From Chromohalobacter canadensis (lineage in GTDB: Bacteria; Pseudomonadota; Gammaproteobacteria; Pseudomonadales; Halomonadaceae), in NCBI RefSeq assembly GCF_034479555.1, contig NZ_CP140151.1:1922001-1986000 (forward strand): a DNA stretch of 64,000 bases. The letters are read 5' to 3'. The translations under genes and the position numbers were made by a program. Positions 46,185 to 56,985 of the stretch are shown in pieces (position 1 is the stretch's first letter; the number at the start of each line of letters is the position of its first letter). The notes under the pieces are model-generated. The model made no database searches. It saw nothing but the letters and a program-made list of their open reading frames with translations, and was not told where the DNA came from.

Positions 46185-47183
46185 ATGCAGCGTTCAGTGA
46201 CAGAGTTTCTCCGTCCTCGCGACATCAAGGTCGAAGAGATCAACGCGAATCATGCGAAGATCGTGCTCGAGCCGTTCGAGCGTGGTTTCGGCCATACCCT
46301 GGGGAATGCTCTGCGTCGCATCCTGCTGTCTTCCATGCCCGGTTGCGCCATTGTGGAAGCGGAGATTGAAGGCGTTCTACACGAGTACAGCGCCATCGAG
46401 GGCGTCCAAGAAGACGTCATCGAAATTCTCCTGAACCTCAAGGACGTCGCCATCAAGATGCATGGCCGTGACGAAGTGGTTCTGACGCTGAGCAAGCAGG
46501 GCCCGAGTGTGGTGACCGCGGGCGATATCGCCGTCGATCATGATGTCGACGTCATCAACCCGGATCACGTTATCGCGCACCTCAACGACAGCGGCGAGCT
46601 GAAAATGGAGCTCAAGGTAGTTCGCGGTCGTGGCTATGAGCCAGCGGATACCCGTGCTTCCGAGGAAGACGAATCGCGTGCGATCGGTCGCCTCCAGCTG
46701 GATGCGACTTTCAGCCCGGTGCGTCGTGTGTCTTACTCCGTTGAAGCCGCGCGTGTCGAGCAGCGTACTGACCTCGATAAGCTGATTATCGACTTGGAAA
46801 CTGACGGCACCTTGGATCCGGAAGAGGCGATTCGCCGCAGCGCGACCATCCTGCAAGAGCAGCTGGGCGCGTTCGTCGACCTCGAAGCCGACAAGGAACA
46901 GGAAGTCGAAGAGGAAGAGGATCAAATCGATCCGATTCTACTGCGCCCCGTAGACGATCTCGAGTTGACCGTTCGCAGCGCCAACTGCTTGAAAGCCGAG
47001 AATATCTATTATATCGGTGATCTGATTCAGCGTACCGAAGTGGAGCTGTTGAAGACCCCGAACCTCGGCAAGAAGTCCTTGAACGAAATCAAGGATGTTC
47101 TGGCAGCGCGCGGTCTTTCCCTTGGCATGCGGCTGGAAAACTGGCCGCCGGCGAGCCTGAAGGACGATAAGGCCTCTGCGTGA
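46185..47183 (+). CDS. rpoA: RNA polymerase alpha subunit
   Basis: A 332-residue protein. The N-terminal domain (to about 235) dimerises and assembles beta and beta', with [20 protein letters not shown] as signature. An acidic linker EVEEEEDQ leads to the C-terminal domain with [20 protein letters not shown], containing the arginine that contacts UP elements and activators. AAGG lies upstream of the ATG. Confidence 0.98.
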   Translation: MQRSVTEFLRPRDIKVEEINANHAKIVLEPFERGFGHTLGNALRRILLSSMPGCAIVEAEIEGVLHEYSAIEGVQEDVIEILLNLKDVAIKMHGRDEVVLTLSKQGPSVVTAGDIAVDHDVDVINPDHVIAHLNDSGELKMELKVVRGRGYEPADTRASEEDESRAIGRLQLDATFSPVRRVSYSVEAARVEQRTDLDKLIIDLETDGTLDPEEAIRRSATILQEQLGAFVDLEADKEQEVEEEEDQIDPILLRPVDDLELTVRSANCLKAENIYYIGDLIQRTEVELLKTPNLGKKSLNEIKDVLAARGLSLGMRLENWPPASLKDDKASA

Positions 47184-47222
47184 GCGCCGACTCGAGTCCC
47201 AGTTTGGTAAGGAATTTCAACC

Positions 47223-47606
47223 ATGCGTCATCGTAAGAGTGGTCGTCACCTCAATCGTACGAGCTCGCATCGTCATGCCATGTTCAAGAACATGTGCGTG
47301 TCGCTAGTCGAGCACGAAGTCATCAAGACTACCCTGCCCAAGGCCAAGGAGCTGCGTCGTCACGTCGAGCCGCTGATTACTTTGGCCAAGCAGGACAGCG
47401 TCGCCAACCGCCGTCTGGCCTTCAACCGCACCCGTTCCAAGGAAGCGGTCGGCAAGCTCTTCAATGAGCTGGGCCCACGTTATGTCGAGCGCCCGGGCGG
47501 CTATGTGCGTATTCTCAAGTGCGGTTTCCGTACTGGTGATAATGCGCCGATGGCTTATGTCGAGCTGGTCGACCGTCCGGTCGTAGAGGAAGCCGCCGAA
47601 GAGTAA
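47223..47606 (+). CDS. rplQ: 50S ribosomal protein L17
   Basis: A 127-residue protein near the tunnel exit. [20 protein letters not shown] is the hallmark N-terminus. It is the last gene of the alpha operon and is followed by a terminator. Confidence 0.98.
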   Translation: MRHRKSGRHLNRTSSHRHAMFKNMCVSLVEHEVIKTTLPKAKELRRHVEPLITLAKQDSVANRRLAFNRTRSKEAVGKLFNELGPRYVERPGGYVRILKCGFRTGDNAPMAYVELVDRPVVEEAAEE

Positions 47607-47637
47607 TCTTCGCCAGGCTTCGCCATCTCGGCACAAT

Positions 47638-47666
47638 AAAGCCGGCCCCTCGGGGCCGGCTTTTTT
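47638..47666 (+). terminator. Terminator after rplQ
   Basis: GCCGGCCCC-TC-GGGGCCGGC followed by TTTTTT, with AAA on the other side. It ends the r-protein transcript and may also stop the convergent uvrA transcript. Confidence 0.93.
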
Positions 47667-47693
47667 ATGCGTCGTTGCTAGCCGCCATCCGGG

Positions 47694-50564
47694 TCAGGTC
47701 TCGGCAGTACTCTTTTCGCGGGTTGCCTTGCCGGTTGTGCGCTTGGCCAGGATCGGCTCAAGGAAGCGTCCGGTGTGCGAGACGTCCATCTTGGCGACTT
47801 GTTCCGGCGTACCCTCGGCGATGATGCGTCCCCCGCCGGAACCACCCTCGGGGCCAAGATCGATGAGCCAGTCGGCGGTCTTGATCACGTCGAGGTTGTG
47901 CTCGATGACCACGATGGTGTTGCCGTGATCGCGCAAGCGATGCAGCACCCCCAATAATTGCCGGATATCCTCGAAATGCAGGCCGGTGGTGGGTTCGTCG
48001 AGAATGTAGAGCGTCTTGCCGGTATCGCGTTTGGCCAACTCGCGGGCGAGCTTGACGCGCTGCGCCTCGCCGCCGGAGAGGGTGGTCGCGCTTTGCCCCA
48101 GGCGCACGTATGACAGGCCGACGTCCATCAATGTCTGCAAACGCCGGGCAAGGGCGGGGACCGGCGAGAAGAACTCCAATGCCTCCTCGATGGTCATTTC
48201 CAGCACCTCATGGATATTCTTGCCCTTGTACTGAATCTCCAGGGTTTCGCGGTTATAGCGTTTACCCTTGCAGACATCGCAAGGTACGTAGATGTCGGGC
48301 AGGAAGTGCATCTCGACCTTGATCAGCCCCTCGCCCTGGCAGGCTTCGCAGCGTCCGCCCTTGACGTTGAAACTGAATCGCCCAGGTTTGTAGCCACGCG
48401 AGCGTGCCTCCTGGGTGCCCGCAAAGAGCTCTCGAATCGGGGTGAAAATGCCGGTATAGGTGGCCGGATTGGACCGCGGTGTTCGCCCGATTGGGCTCTG
48501 ATCGATGTCGATGACCTTGTCGAGCAGATCCAGCCCTTCGATGTGCTTGTAGGGGGCAGGCGTGAGACTCGTGGCGCGATTGAGCTCGCGCGTGGCGACG
48601 GGCATCAGCGTCGAATTGATCAGTGTCGACTTACCCGAGCCGGACACCCCCGTCACGCACACGAAAAGGCCCAAGGGTAACTCGAGCGTGACGTCCTGCA
48701 GGTTGTTGCCGTTAGCGCCGGTGAGGCGCAGCATCTTCTCTGGATTGCCGGGGATACGGTACGGCGGCATCTCGATACGCCGCCGGTCCGACAGGTACTG
48801 GCCGGTCAGCGAGGCTTCACATTGGGTTATCTGCTCGGGGGTACCCTGGGCGACGATACGACCGCCGTGCACACCGGCACCGGGGCCGATGTCGAGCACA
48901 TGATCCGCCGCGCGGATCGCTTCCTCGTCGTGCTCGACGACGATGACCGTATTACCGAGGTCGCGAAGATGCTCGAGCGTCTGAAGCAGCCGGTCGTTGT
49001 CGCGCTGATGCAGGCCGATCGAGGGTTCATCGAGAATGTACATGACGCCGACCAGGCCCGCGCCGATCTGGCTGGCCAGGCGAATGCGCTGTGCCTCACC
49101 GCCGGAAAGGGTGTCGGCGCTGCGTTCCAGTGTCAGGTAGTCGAGCCCCACGTTGACCAGGAATTCTAGGCGCGAGTGGATCTCGTGGAGAATCTTGGCG
49201 GCGATTTCGCCCTTGCGGCCAGGCATTTCTAGCGCCACGAAGTAATGCCAGGCCTCGCCGATGGGCAGTTGCGAGACCTCGGGGAGTGGGCGCCCGTCAA
49301 TGTATACATGGCGGGCTTCCTTGCGCAGCCGGGTCCCTTGGCAGGAGGGGCAGGACCGCACCGCGAGGTGCTTGGCCAGGTCTTCGCGTACCATGCTCGA
49401 TTCGGTTTCACGGTAACGCCGCTCCATGTTGGGAAGGACGCCCTCGAAGGCATGTTCGCGTGTGACCTTGCGGCCTCGATCGTTGACATAGCTGAAGGCG
49501 ATCTGATCCTGCCCGCTACCATGCAACACCACGTCGCGCTCGTGCCGGGCAAGGTCCTGCCAGGGCGTTTCCAGCGCGAAACGATAGTGCTCGGCGACCG
49601 ACTGAAGCTGGTTGAAGTAATACACGCTACGCCGATCCCAGCCCTTGATGGCGCCTTCGGCCAGCGACAACTCGGGATGGCTGATCAGTTTATCGGGATC
49701 GAAATACTGCCGTACACCGAGGCCGTCGCAGGTCGGGCAAGCGCCGGCGGGGTTGTTGAAGGAGAACAGTCGCGGCTCGAGCTCGGCGATCGAGTAGCCG
49801 CACACCGGACAAGCGAAGCGTGCCGAAAAGACGATGTCGTCGCGCTCGCCATCCATATCGTGAAGGATGGCAATGCCGTCGGACAGGCCGAGCGCGGTTT
49901 CGAACGATTCGGCCAGGCGCAGGGCCAGCCCATCGCGAACCTTGATACGATCCACCACCACGCTGATGTCGTGTTTCTTGTTCTTGTCGAGCGGACCAAG
50001 CTCGTCGAGTTCCACGGCCTGACCGTCGACCATGGCGCGGACGTAGCCCTGGGAGCGCAGCTCGGCCAGTAGTTGCTGGTGCTCGCCCTTGCGGCCACTA
50101 ATGACCGGCGCCAGCAGCATCAGCTTGCTGCCTTCGGGCAATGCCAAGGCTTGGTCGACCATTTGCGAGACGGTTTGTGCTTCGAGATCGATATCGTGAT
50201 CGGGGCAGCGTGGCGTTCCCGCGCGGGCATAGAGCAGGCGCAGGTAATCGTGGATCTCGGTGATCGTGCCGACCGTCGAGCGCGGGTTGTGGGACGTCGA
50301 TTTCTGCTCGATGGAAATCGCTGGCGAGAGCCCTTCGATGTGGTCGACATCGGGCTTTTCCATCATCGACAGGAATTGGCGGGCATAGGTGGAGAGAGAC
50401 TCCACATAGCGACGCTGCCCCTCGGCGTAGAGGGTGTCGAAGGCCAACGATGACTTGCCGGAACCGGACAAACCGGTAATGACGATCAGCTTGTTACGCG
50501 GTAGTTCGACGTCGATGTTCTGCAAATTGTGGGTGCGTGCACCCCTGACCAGAATTCTGTCCAT
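47694..50564 (-). CDS. uvrA: Excinuclease ABC subunit A
   Basis: A 956-residue DNA damage sensor of nucleotide excision repair with two ABC ATPase modules. Walker A motifs are [11 protein letters not shown] near the N-terminus and [11 protein letters not shown] in the second half. ABC signatures [13 protein letters not shown] and [13 protein letters not shown] are both intact, as are the zinc modules ([18 protein letters not shown]). ATG 50564 was chosen by homology to [14 protein letters not shown] with GAGGTGGG upstream. I see no LexA box in its upstream region. Confidence 0.98.
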   Translation of the reverse strand: MDRILVRGARTHNLQNIDVELPRNKLIVITGLSGSGKSSLAFDTLYAEGQRRYVESLSTYARQFLSMMEKPDVDHIEGLSPAISIEQKSTSHNPRSTVGTITEIHDYLRLLYARAGTPRCPDHDIDLEAQTVSQMVDQALALPEGSKLMLLAPVISGRKGEHQQLLAELRSQGYVRAMVDGQAVELDELGPLDKNKKHDISVVVDRIKVRDGLALRLAESFETALGLSDGIAILHDMDGERDDIVFSARFACPVCGYSIAELEPRLFSFNNPAGACPTCDGLGVRQYFDPDKLISHPELSLAEGAIKGWDRRSVYYFNQLQSVAEHYRFALETPWQDLARHERDVVLHGSGQDQIAFSYVNDRGRKVTREHAFEGVLPNMERRYRETESSMVREDLAKHLAVRSCPSCQGTRLRKEARHVYIDGRPLPEVSQLPIGEAWHYFVALEMPGRKGEIAAKILHEIHSRLEFLVNVGLDYLTLERSADTLSGGEAQRIRLASQIGAGLVGVMYILDEPSIGLHQRDNDRLLQTLEHLRDLGNTVIVVEHDEEAIRAADHVLDIGPGAGVHGGRIVAQGTPEQITQCEASLTGQYLSDRRRIEMPPYRIPGNPEKMLRLTGANGNNLQDVTLELPLGLFVCVTGVSGSGKSTLINSTLMPVATRELNRATSLTPAPYKHIEGLDLLDKVIDIDQSPIGRTPRSNPATYTGIFTPIRELFAGTQEARSRGYKPGRFSFNVKGGRCEACQGEGLIKVEMHFLPDIYVPCDVCKGKRYNRETLEIQYKGKNIHEVLEMTIEEALEFFSPVPALARRLQTLMDVGLSYVRLGQSATTLSGGEAQRVKLARELAKRDTGKTLYILDEPTTGLHFEDIRQLLGVLHRLRDHGNTIVVIEHNLDVIKTADWLIDLGPEGGSGGGRIIAEGTPEQVAKMDVSHTGRFLEPILAKRTTGKATREKSTAET

Positions 50565-50808
50565 GCCCACCTCGTGCCGTTTGCGCCGTGGCGGTGGCGC
50601 GGTCAAAGGATCGATTATAGAGGGTGCAGTGGAGTCCGAGCAAAGCGCGTCCTTTCCTTGGCAGGCAGGCAGTCGGTAAAATGCGCTTGGTCGGCGTCTG
50701 CGCGCGTGCGAGACGCCGAGGTGTTGGTTCGTCACGGCCCCTGCGGCAAGGCCTCGTGGGCCGGTTTCGGTATCGAACGTTTCTTCTCTTCAACGACGCG
50801 ACTCAATC

Positions 50809-52191
50809 ATGTCTTCATCATTGCTTAACACCGAGCGGCGTGCCATTTTCGGCCTCGCCAGCTTATATGCGACGCGCATGCTCGGGCTTTTCATGGTATT
50901 GCCGGTCCTGGCGCTGTATGCCGGGGACCTGGATGGCGCGACCCCCTTGCTGGTGGGGATGGCGCTGGGCGGTTACGGCCTGACTCAGGCGATTCTACAA
51001 ATTCCCTTCGGACTGCTGTCGGATCGGTTCGGCCGCAAGCTCATCATTAGCATCGGGCTCTTGTTGTTTTTGCTAGGTAGCGTTGTCGCCGCCGAGGCGA
51101 CTTCGATCGGCTGGGTAATCGCCGGGCGCTGCCTGCAAGGCAGCGGCGCGGTCGCTGGTGCGATCATGGCGCTGCTGGCCGATCAGACTCGCGAAGAAGT
51201 GCGTACGGCGGCGATGGCCACCATCGGGCTGTCGATCGGCGTCGCGTTTGGCGTGGCGATGGTCGTGGGCCCCCTGGTTGCCGACCCTTTCGGGCTGGCC
51301 GGCGTGTTCTGGTTCACTGCCGTACTCGCGGCGGTGGGGCTGCTGGTGCTGTGGCGACTGGTGCCGCGTGCACCACGCTTGGTGTCGCATCGCGATGTAG
51401 GGCTCGACCGCACCCAACTGCGCGCGATGCTGGCGCGGCGTGATCTGTTGCGACTGGATTTCTCGATCTTCGCCCTGCACGCCATCCTGACCGCCTGCTT
51501 CGTGGCTGTGCCCTTTCGTCTGGAAGCCTTGGGCATTGCGCCGGCGCATCACGGCTGGGTGTACCTGCCGATCATGGCGCTGGCCTTCGTGGCCATGGTT
51601 CCGCTGGTGATCGTGGCCGAGAAGTACCGCAAGATGAAACCGATCTTCATCGGTGCCGTGGCGTGGCTGACGCTCTGTCTGGCGGGGCTGGTGGAGTTTT
51701 CCGATGGACGCTGGGCGTTGTTCTCGCTGCTCTGGGGGTTCTTCGTAGCCTTTAACTTGCTGGAAGCAACGCTGCCGTCGATGATCAGCAAGTTAGCCCC
51801 GGCAGGCGCCAAGGGCACGGCGATGGGCGTGTACTCCACCAGCCAGTTCCTGGGGGCCTTTCTGGGCGGAACGGCTGGAGGCTTTCTCTCCCAGCATTTC
51901 GGTCTGGACGCGGTGTTTCTGGGCGCTGCGTTGCTGGGTGCGGTATGGTTGGCAATTGTCTGGAAGATGCCGGCCCCTCGCCATCTCTCGAGCGAGATCG
52001 TCGCCCTGGACGAGCGCTCGATGGGCACGATAGATACACTGATGGATCGCTTTGCCGCCGTGGCCGGTGTCGAGGATGTCATGGTGGTGCCCGACGAGCG
52101 TGTCGCCTACCTCAAGGTCGACCGCCAGCGGCTGGACACCGAGGCGCTGGAACGCGTCCTCGGCTCCCAGCGAGATCACAAGAGCGCCTGA
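50809..52191 (+). CDS. YajR-like MFS transporter with C-terminal YAM-type domain
   Basis: A 460-residue major facilitator protein with about 12 membrane helices up to residue 395. GLLSDRFGRK (about 65-74) is the motif A loop. The last 60 residues (VAGVEDVMVVPDERVAYLKVDRQRLDTE) look like the ferredoxin-like YAM domain of E. coli YajR. The substrate is unknown; annotation as an arabinose or drug efflux pump would be a guess. It lies between uvrA and ssb, a position conserved in pseudomonads, and is divergent from uvrA. Confidence 0.85.
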   Translation: MSSSLLNTERRAIFGLASLYATRMLGLFMVLPVLALYAGDLDGATPLLVGMALGGYGLTQAILQIPFGLLSDRFGRKLIISIGLLLFLLGSVVAAEATSIGWVIAGRCLQGSGAVAGAIMALLADQTREEVRTAAMATIGLSIGVAFGVAMVVGPLVADPFGLAGVFWFTAVLAAVGLLVLWRLVPRAPRLVSHRDVGLDRTQLRAMLARRDLLRLDFSIFALHAILTACFVAVPFRLEALGIAPAHHGWVYLPIMALAFVAMVPLVIVAEKYRKMKPIFIGAVAWLTLCLAGLVEFSDGRWALFSLLWGFFVAFNLLEATLPSMISKLAPAGAKGTAMGVYSTSQFLGAFLGGTAGGFLSQHFGLDAVFLGAALLGAVWLAIVWKMPAPRHLSSEIVALDERSMGTIDTLMDRFAAVAGVEDVMVVPDERVAYLKVDRQRLDTEALERVLGSQRDHKSA

Positions 52192-52224
52192 TAACGGGCG
52201 CGAGACTATTTCAAGGAGACTCAC

Positions 52225-52779
52225 ATGGCGCGCGGCGTGAACAAGGTCATCCTGATCGGCAATCTCGGTCAGGATCCAGAAGTCCGCTTTCTGCCTTCCG
52301 GCAATCCGGTGTGCAATCTACGCATCGCCACTACCGATACCTGGACCGACCGTCAGAGTGGTCAGCGCCAGGAGCGTACCGAATGGCACACGGTGGTGAT
52401 GTTCAACAAGCTGGCGGAAATCGCCCAGCAGTATGTGAAGAAAGGCTCTCGTATCTATGTCGAGGGCCGCCTGCAGACGCGCAAGTGGCAGGGCCAGGAC
52501 GGTCAGGATCGGTACTCTACCGAGATCGTCGCCAACGACATGCAGATGCTCGACTCGCGTAGCGGCCAGGGTGGCGGTGATTACGCCCAGCCCTCGCAAA
52601 ATGCGCCTCAGCAAGGTGGTGCGGCGCAGCAGGGCAGCTACGGCCAGCCACAGGGTGGCCCGCCTCCACAGCAGCAGGCACCTCAGCAACAGCCGCCCCA
52701 GCAGGGTGGGCAGCAAGGTAATTATGGTGCCCCTAACCCTGGCAATTTCGACGACTTCGACGATGAGATCCCGTTCTAG
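52225..52779 (+). CDS. ssb: Single-stranded DNA-binding protein
   Basis: A 184-residue protein with an N-terminal OB fold (about 1-115: [20 protein letters not shown]), a Gln/Gly/Pro-rich linker (about 125-170) and the acidic tip DFDDEIPF that recruits repair and replication partners. AAGGAG precedes the ATG. It is adjacent to uvrA as in many gammaproteobacteria. Confidence 0.98.
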   Translation: MARGVNKVILIGNLGQDPEVRFLPSGNPVCNLRIATTDTWTDRQSGQRQERTEWHTVVMFNKLAEIAQQYVKKGSRIYVEGRLQTRKWQGQDGQDRYSTEIVANDMQMLDSRSGQGGGDYAQPSQNAPQQGGAAQQGSYGQPQGGPPPQQQAPQQQPPQQGGQQGNYGAPNPGNFDDFDDEIPF

Positions 52780-52817
52780 CATCGGCGAAGTGAAGTGATG
52801 AATCGATAGAAGCTTGT

Positions 52818-52843
52818 AAAGCCCCGTATAACGGGGCTTTTTT
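52818..52843 (+). terminator. Terminator after ssb
   Basis: AAAGCCCCGT-AT-ACGGGGCTTT followed by further T residues. It lies 38 bases after ssb and before the convergent end of norR. Confidence 0.92.
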
Positions 52844-52878
52844 CTATGGCGAGGGGGAGCCAATCCAGTCGGCAACGC

Positions 52879-54447
52879 TTAAGGCTTGAGCCCCAGGCGT
52901 TTGCCCAGACGGTGCAGATTGCCGCTGTCCGTTTGCAGCGCTCGCGCGGTGGCGGCCCAGTTGCCGTCATGCGCTTCCAGTGCGTGGGCGATATGTCGGC
53001 GCTGGAAGTCCTCGACGGCTTCGCGTAGCGGCACCGGGGGCGTGGGGCGTGCCACCGGCGCTATCGATTCGGGAGGCGTCGTGTCGTCGACGGGCGCTGT
53101 CGGCAGTTCCAAGTGATGCGCGGCGATACGGACCACGGCATCGCGACGTGCGCTCTGTCCGGGAGGTGACTGTTCGCCGAAGGCACGTAGCGCGGCACGT
53201 CCCAGGGTGTGTTCCAGTTCGCGGATGTTCCCTGGCCACGGCCAGGCTAGCAGAGTGTGTTCGGCCGCGAGGTCGAGGCGCAGATTGGCGAGCCCCAGGC
53301 GAATGCGGTTGTCCTCAAGGAAGCCACCGGCCAGCAGTGGCACGTCCTCGCGACGTTCCCGCAGGGGTGGGACCTGCAAGGGGAAGACGCTCAGACGGTG
53401 GTAGAGGTCTTCGCGGAAGCGCCCGGCGGCGACCTCCTGGCTCAGGTCGCGATTGGTGACCGCGACCAGGCGCACGTTGACGCGCTGCGGGGTTTCGCTG
53501 CCCAGTGGCTGAATCTCGCCTTCCTGCAGCACGCGCAGTAGCTTGGGCTGCATGGCCAACGGTAGTTCACCGATTTCGTCGAGCATCAGCGTGCCTTCGT
53601 GGGCCATGGCGAAATGGCCGCGATGATCGCGGACGGCCCCGGAAAACGCGCCGCGCCGATGGCCGAATAGTTCGCTTTCGATCAGTGCCTCGGGCAAGGC
53701 TGCGCAATTGACGCGTACCAACGGCCCTTCGCGGCGAGAGGAGAGCGCGTGCACTCGGCGGGCGATACGCTCCTTGCCGACCCCGGTCTCGCCATGCAGC
53801 AGCACGCTCATGTCGGTGGGCGCCACCAGGGCGAGACTTTCTTCCAGTCGACGCATGGCGGGGCTCTGCCAATCGGGCGTGCTGTTACGCGGTGCGTCCG
53901 GCTCGGGGAAATGCTGGTCGAGCGCCTGATTGAGGCGCGAGCGGGTATCGCTGAGTTGCTGCGCGAGGCGCAGGCAGGTTGCCAGCAGGCCCGCCGCGGC
54001 CAACAGATCGTCATCGTCGATGGCGGCCAGGCAGCCGGGCGTCAGTGCATCCAGCGTCAGCATGCCGAGGAGTCGGTCGCCATCGCGCAGGGCCACGCCC
54101 ATGCAGTCGTGGACATGATTCAATGCCTCGTCGAGCAGGCCATCGAAGGGGTCGGGCAACGGCGAGTCTAGCGGGAAGCGGCACACGCCGGGATGCGCGG
54201 CGATCGCGGCCAGACGCGGGTGCGCGGCCAGGCTAAAGCGGCGCCCGCGGACTTCGTCGTCGAGGCCTAGCACGGCCACTGGCTGCAGGCCGTCGTCGTG
54301 GGCGACCATCAACGTGCTGGCATCGGCGGGATAATCGCCGACCAGTGCGGCGAGCAGCTTTGCCCAGCGCTCGGGCAGGGCGTCGCTGCCACGCCCGACG
54401 CTGAGGTCGGCGAGCAGGTCGCGCAAGGTATGCAAGAAGACTGTCAT
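52879..54447 (-). CDS. norR: NorR/FhpR-type nitric oxide-responsive sigma-54 activator
   Basis: A 522-residue three-domain regulator. The N-terminal GAF domain has [14 protein letters not shown] (C115) and TLDAL, probable counterparts of the iron-binding residues of E. coli NorR. The AAA+ domain has Walker A GETGVGKE (219-226) and Walker [11 protein letters not shown] (286-295). The sigma-54 contact loop reads GAFSGA (266-271) instead of GAFTGA. A Fis-type helix-turn-helix ends the protein. Divergent hmp, a sigma-54 promoter and two boxes indicate NO-induced activation of hmp, as with FhpR in Pseudomonas aeruginosa. Confidence 0.92.
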   Translation of the reverse strand: MTVFLHTLRDLLADLSVGRGSDALPERWAKLLAALVGDYPADASTLMVAHDDGLQPVAVLGLDDEVRGRRFSLAAHPRLAAIAAHPGVCRFPLDSPLPDPFDGLLDEALNHVHDCMGVALRDGDRLLGMLTLDALTPGCLAAIDDDDLLAAAGLLATCLRLAQQLSDTRSRLNQALDQHFPEPDAPRNSTPDWQSPAMRRLEESLALVAPTDMSVLLHGETGVGKERIARRVHALSSRREGPLVRVNCAALPEALIESELFGHRRGAFSGAVRDHRGHFAMAHEGTLMLDEIGELPLAMQPKLLRVLQEGEIQPLGSETPQRVNVRLVAVTNRDLSQEVAAGRFREDLYHRLSVFPLQVPPLRERREDVPLLAGGFLEDNRIRLGLANLRLDLAAEHTLLAWPWPGNIRELEHTLGRAALRAFGEQSPPGQSARRDAVVRIAAHHLELPTAPVDDTTPPESIAPVARPTPPVPLREAVEDFQRRHIAHALEAHDGNWAATARALQTDSGNLHRLGKRLGLKP

Positions 54448-54472
54448 TTATACCTTCTTTTTTGCAGAAATT

Positions 54473-54483
54473 GTCATAGTGAC
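54473..54483 (+). promoter_or_regulatory. NorR-type box 1
   Basis: GTCATAGTGAC fits GT-N7-AC and is a perfect GTCA/TGAC inverted repeat. It lies 26 bases from the norR start and about 160 upstream of the hmp sigma-54 promoter, a normal enhancer distance. Confidence 0.7.
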
Positions 54484-54496
54484 ACGCAATGTGAGT

Positions 54497-54507
54497 GTGA
54501 TTTTGAC
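54497..54507 (+). promoter_or_regulatory. NorR-type box 2
   Basis: GTGATTTTGAC fits GT-N7-AC and starts 24 bases after box 1. E. coli norVW has three such sites; I could find only these two. Confidence 0.6.
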
Positions 54508-54638
54508 AGTCCTGAAGGTGAGGGCAAGTGCTCGTCGTCTGCGGGGTTGTACTCTGGGGTATCTGTAAAGCGGCAACCACGCGGCTTCGACGGCACTGAC
54601 GTGGCACAATGTCGCGGGCGTGACGAAACGCCCCGAGT

Positions 54639-54653
54639 TGGCACTCCGATTGC
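54639..54653 (+). promoter_or_regulatory. Sigma-54 promoter of hmp
   Basis: TGGCAC-TCCGA-TTGC matches the sigma-54 consensus, with GG at 54640-54641 and GC at 54652-54653. It lies 46 bases before the hmp ATG. This explains why the adjacent regulator is a sigma-54 activator. Confidence 0.88.
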
Positions 54654-54699
54654 GATAGCAAGGGCACACACTGTGAACGCCCCATCGCGAGGAGACATC

Positions 54700-55881
54700 A
54701 TGCTGACAACCGCTCAGGAATCCGTTATCGCTGCCACCACACCGGTGGTCGCCGAACACATCGAAGCCATCGCCAAGCGCTTCTACCCGCTGATGTTCGC
54801 GCGTTATCCCGAGGTGAAGACGTTGTTCAACGCCGCTCACCAGCAAAGCGGTGGGCAACCGCGCGCGCTGGCGGGCGCCGTCGTCGCTTATGTGCAACTG
54901 CGCCACGAGCCGGCGCGTCTCGACGAGGTGCTGGGCATCATCGTCGACAAGCACGTCTCGCTGGGCATCCGTCCCGAGCATTATCCCATCGTCGGTGAAT
55001 GCCTGATGGCGGCGATCGGCGAGGTGCTGGGCGAGGCAGTGACAGAGGAAGTCGCCGATGCCTGGGGCGCGCTTTACGAGGAACTGGCGGGGCTTTTGAT
55101 CGAGAAAGAGGCGCGTCGCTATCACGACTTCGCCGCCCAGCCTGGTGGTTGGGACGGCACCCGTGAGTTCCGCATCGTCGCCAAGCATCCCGAGAGCACC
55201 GTCATCACTTCCTTCGAGCTGGCGCCGGTAGATGGCGGTGCGGTCGCCGAGCATCTCCCGGGGCAGTATATCGGCCTCAAGCTGGCGGTCGATGGCGACA
55301 CCGTGCATCGCCACTACAGCCTCTCGGCGGCGCCCAATGGTCGGACCTATCGGGTGTCCATCAAACGCGAGGAGGGCGGCCAGGTCAGTCGCCATTTTCA
55401 TGACCGCCTGGCGGTGGGCGATACCCTTGAGCTGCTACCGCCGGCGGGGCATCTGACCTTGGCTGCGGGCGATTCGCCGGTGATGTTGATCAGTGCAGGC
55501 GTGGGGCAGACACCGATGTTGCCGCTGGCGCGGCAGGCGCTCGAGGAAGGACGCCGGGTCGTTTACCTGCATGCGGCACGCGATGGTGAAGTGCGTGCGT
55601 TTGCCGACGAACTGGATGAGTTGCGCAAGGCGCACCCGACGTCGTTGCGGGTGATCACCATTTATTCGCAACCGCGCGCAGAGGATGCGCCCGATCACGT
55701 CGGCCGCGTGGATGTCGACCTGTTATCGAAGTATAGGCTGGATGACGCCCATTGCTACACGGTGGGGCCGGCAAACTTCATGCGCTGCGTCGATGCGGCT
55801 CTGGAAACGCTCGGCATCGAGGCTGAACGACGCCATCATGAATTCTTCGGGCCTGCCGAGTCGTTGGCACGCGTCGCCTGA
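54700..55881 (+). CDS. hmp: Flavohaemoglobin, nitric oxide dioxygenase
   Basis: A 393-residue protein that turns NO and oxygen into nitrate with NAD(P)H. The globin domain has the haem ligand H85 (VDKHVSLGI) and distal-pocket residues Y29 and Q53, with Y95 nearby; all numbers equal those of E. coli Hmp. The reductase part has the FAD motif RHYSLSAAPN and the NAD site ISAGVGQTPM. GAGGAG precedes ATG 54700. The longer open frame upstream crosses the promoter and is not coding. Confidence 0.97.
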   Translation: MLTTAQESVIAATTPVVAEHIEAIAKRFYPLMFARYPEVKTLFNAAHQQSGGQPRALAGAVVAYVQLRHEPARLDEVLGIIVDKHVSLGIRPEHYPIVGECLMAAIGEVLGEAVTEEVADAWGALYEELAGLLIEKEARRYHDFAAQPGGWDGTREFRIVAKHPESTVITSFELAPVDGGAVAEHLPGQYIGLKLAVDGDTVHRHYSLSAAPNGRTYRVSIKREEGGQVSRHFHDRLAVGDTLELLPPAGHLTLAAGDSPVMLISAGVGQTPMLPLARQALEEGRRVVYLHAARDGEVRAFADELDELRKAHPTSLRVITIYSQPRAEDAPDHVGRVDVDLLSKYRLDDAHCYTVGPANFMRCVDAALETLGIEAERRHHEFFGPAESLARVA

Positions 55882-55900
55882 GACGCCGTGTCGATGACCG

Positions 55901-55930
55901 AAACGCCACGCCATTCGGCGTGGCGTTTTG
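55901..55930 (+). terminator. Terminator after hmp
   Basis: AAACGCCACGCC-ATTC-GGCGTGGCGTTT with one more T following, a 12-bp stem 20 bases after hmp. Confidence 0.88.
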
Positions 55931-55986
55931 CGTTGTGCGCCAGGCATGGCATGTAGCGCCTGACTGGCGCTTTTATCTAGGGAAGA

Positions 55987-56011
55987 GGCGCCGGAGACGA
56001 ACTCCGGCGCC
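55987..56011 (-). terminator. Hairpin after the 2OG oxygenase gene
   Basis: GGCGCCGGAG/CTCCGGCGCC, a 10-bp stem 27 bases beyond the stop of the minus-strand oxygenase gene. It lacks a clear T-run, so termination is likely but not certain. Confidence 0.55.
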
Positions 56012-56037
56012 GACCCATTTGGGATTTGCGGTGAATC

Positions 56038-56832
56038 TTAGCGGGTCTCGTTGAGCGCCGCCTCGGGAAAGTGCCGACGCAGGATTTGGTTCTGAAACGG
56101 ATCCACGAAGCGGCTGTTGATGATGATGATGAAGCGCTCGAAGGGCGCGCCGGCATCTTCCTGGTGGATGGCGTCCACGCTATGAAAGAGACGGTCATCA
56201 CGCAGGTGGAGGATATCGCCCGGAGCGAGGGTCGTGTCGGCCACGGGGGAAGAGCCCGCCTTGTCGGCATAGAGATGGTTATCGCCTCCGGCGACATTGT
56301 GGCGACTTAACACCAGGATGCTCAGCGCCTTGCAGCCGTCGGCATGAATCCCCTGACCCTGCAGGGGGTCGATCATGCCTTCGCCACGCACGCCGGTTAT
56401 CTGCATCAGGATGGGCTCATTGGGTTTCAGGTCCCAGAGCCGCGCCCAGGCACGCACGAAGGCCTTTACATCCGGTCGGGCCATGAATGCTGGCGTCAGT
56501 GGCTCATAGTAGCGCAGGCGGTCTGCCATGCTCTCGGCGTCATTGAAGGCGCCGCCCTGGGCCATGGGGCAATGACCCATATCGACGACGTCGTCACGTT
56601 CATCCAGCGTCAGCCAAGACATGCGTTTCCAGCGACGATTGACATAGGGGTCTCGGGGCAAGTCGGCGGTGAATGCCTGCCAGGCCTCGAGATCTATCCG
56701 GGAGCGCACCTCGGTTGTGCTCCAGTCCTGCTGGTGCAGGGCTTGGTGAATTGCCAGCGACCAGTAGTCGGCGACCGGATCGGAAGGTATGGTGCTGGAA
56801 TTGAAGCCATGCTTGAGGGTGTCGAGTTTCAT
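56038..56832 (-). CDS. 2-oxoglutarate/Fe(II)-dependent dioxygenase, amino-acid hydroxylase-like
   Basis: A 264-residue protein of the 2OG-Fe(II) oxygenase family that includes Bacillus isoleucine dioxygenase. The facial triad is H163 and D165 (GIHADG) plus H217 (RLFHSVDAI), and R233 (FERFIII) should bind 2-oxoglutarate. SRHNVAGGDNHLY is another family block. Relatives hydroxylate free aliphatic amino acids; the substrate here is unknown. GGAGAAG precedes the ATG. It converges with hmp and is divergent from a c-di-GMP gene, so it stands alone. Confidence 0.82.
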   Translation of the reverse strand: MKLDTLKHGFNSSTIPSDPVADYWSLAIHQALHQQDWSTTEVRSRIDLEAWQAFTADLPRDPYVNRRWKRMSWLTLDERDDVVDMGHCPMAQGGAFNDAESMADRLRYYEPLTPAFMARPDVKAFVRAWARLWDLKPNEPILMQITGVRGEGMIDPLQGQGIHADGCKALSILVLSRHNVAGGDNHLYADKAGSSPVADTTLAPGDILHLRDDRLFHSVDAIHQEDAGAPFERFIIIINSRFVDPFQNQILRRHFPEAALNETR

Positions 56833-56985
56833 GAGATCTTCTCCATTGATATATGGGGCGAGATTGCCCGAGATCGTTCGAGCAACTTGCGGAGAGGAGA
56901 ATATCTGCTGCGAAACATCAAAAAATGTATAAAGGATGTCGTATTGTGTTGACTGCGATCACGATGCAGGCAACAGCATCTTTCG

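Noticed and set aside
50565..50808. LexA box between uvrA and the MFS gene
   Set aside because: uvrA is often SOS-controlled, but I found no CTG-N10-CAG type site in the gap.
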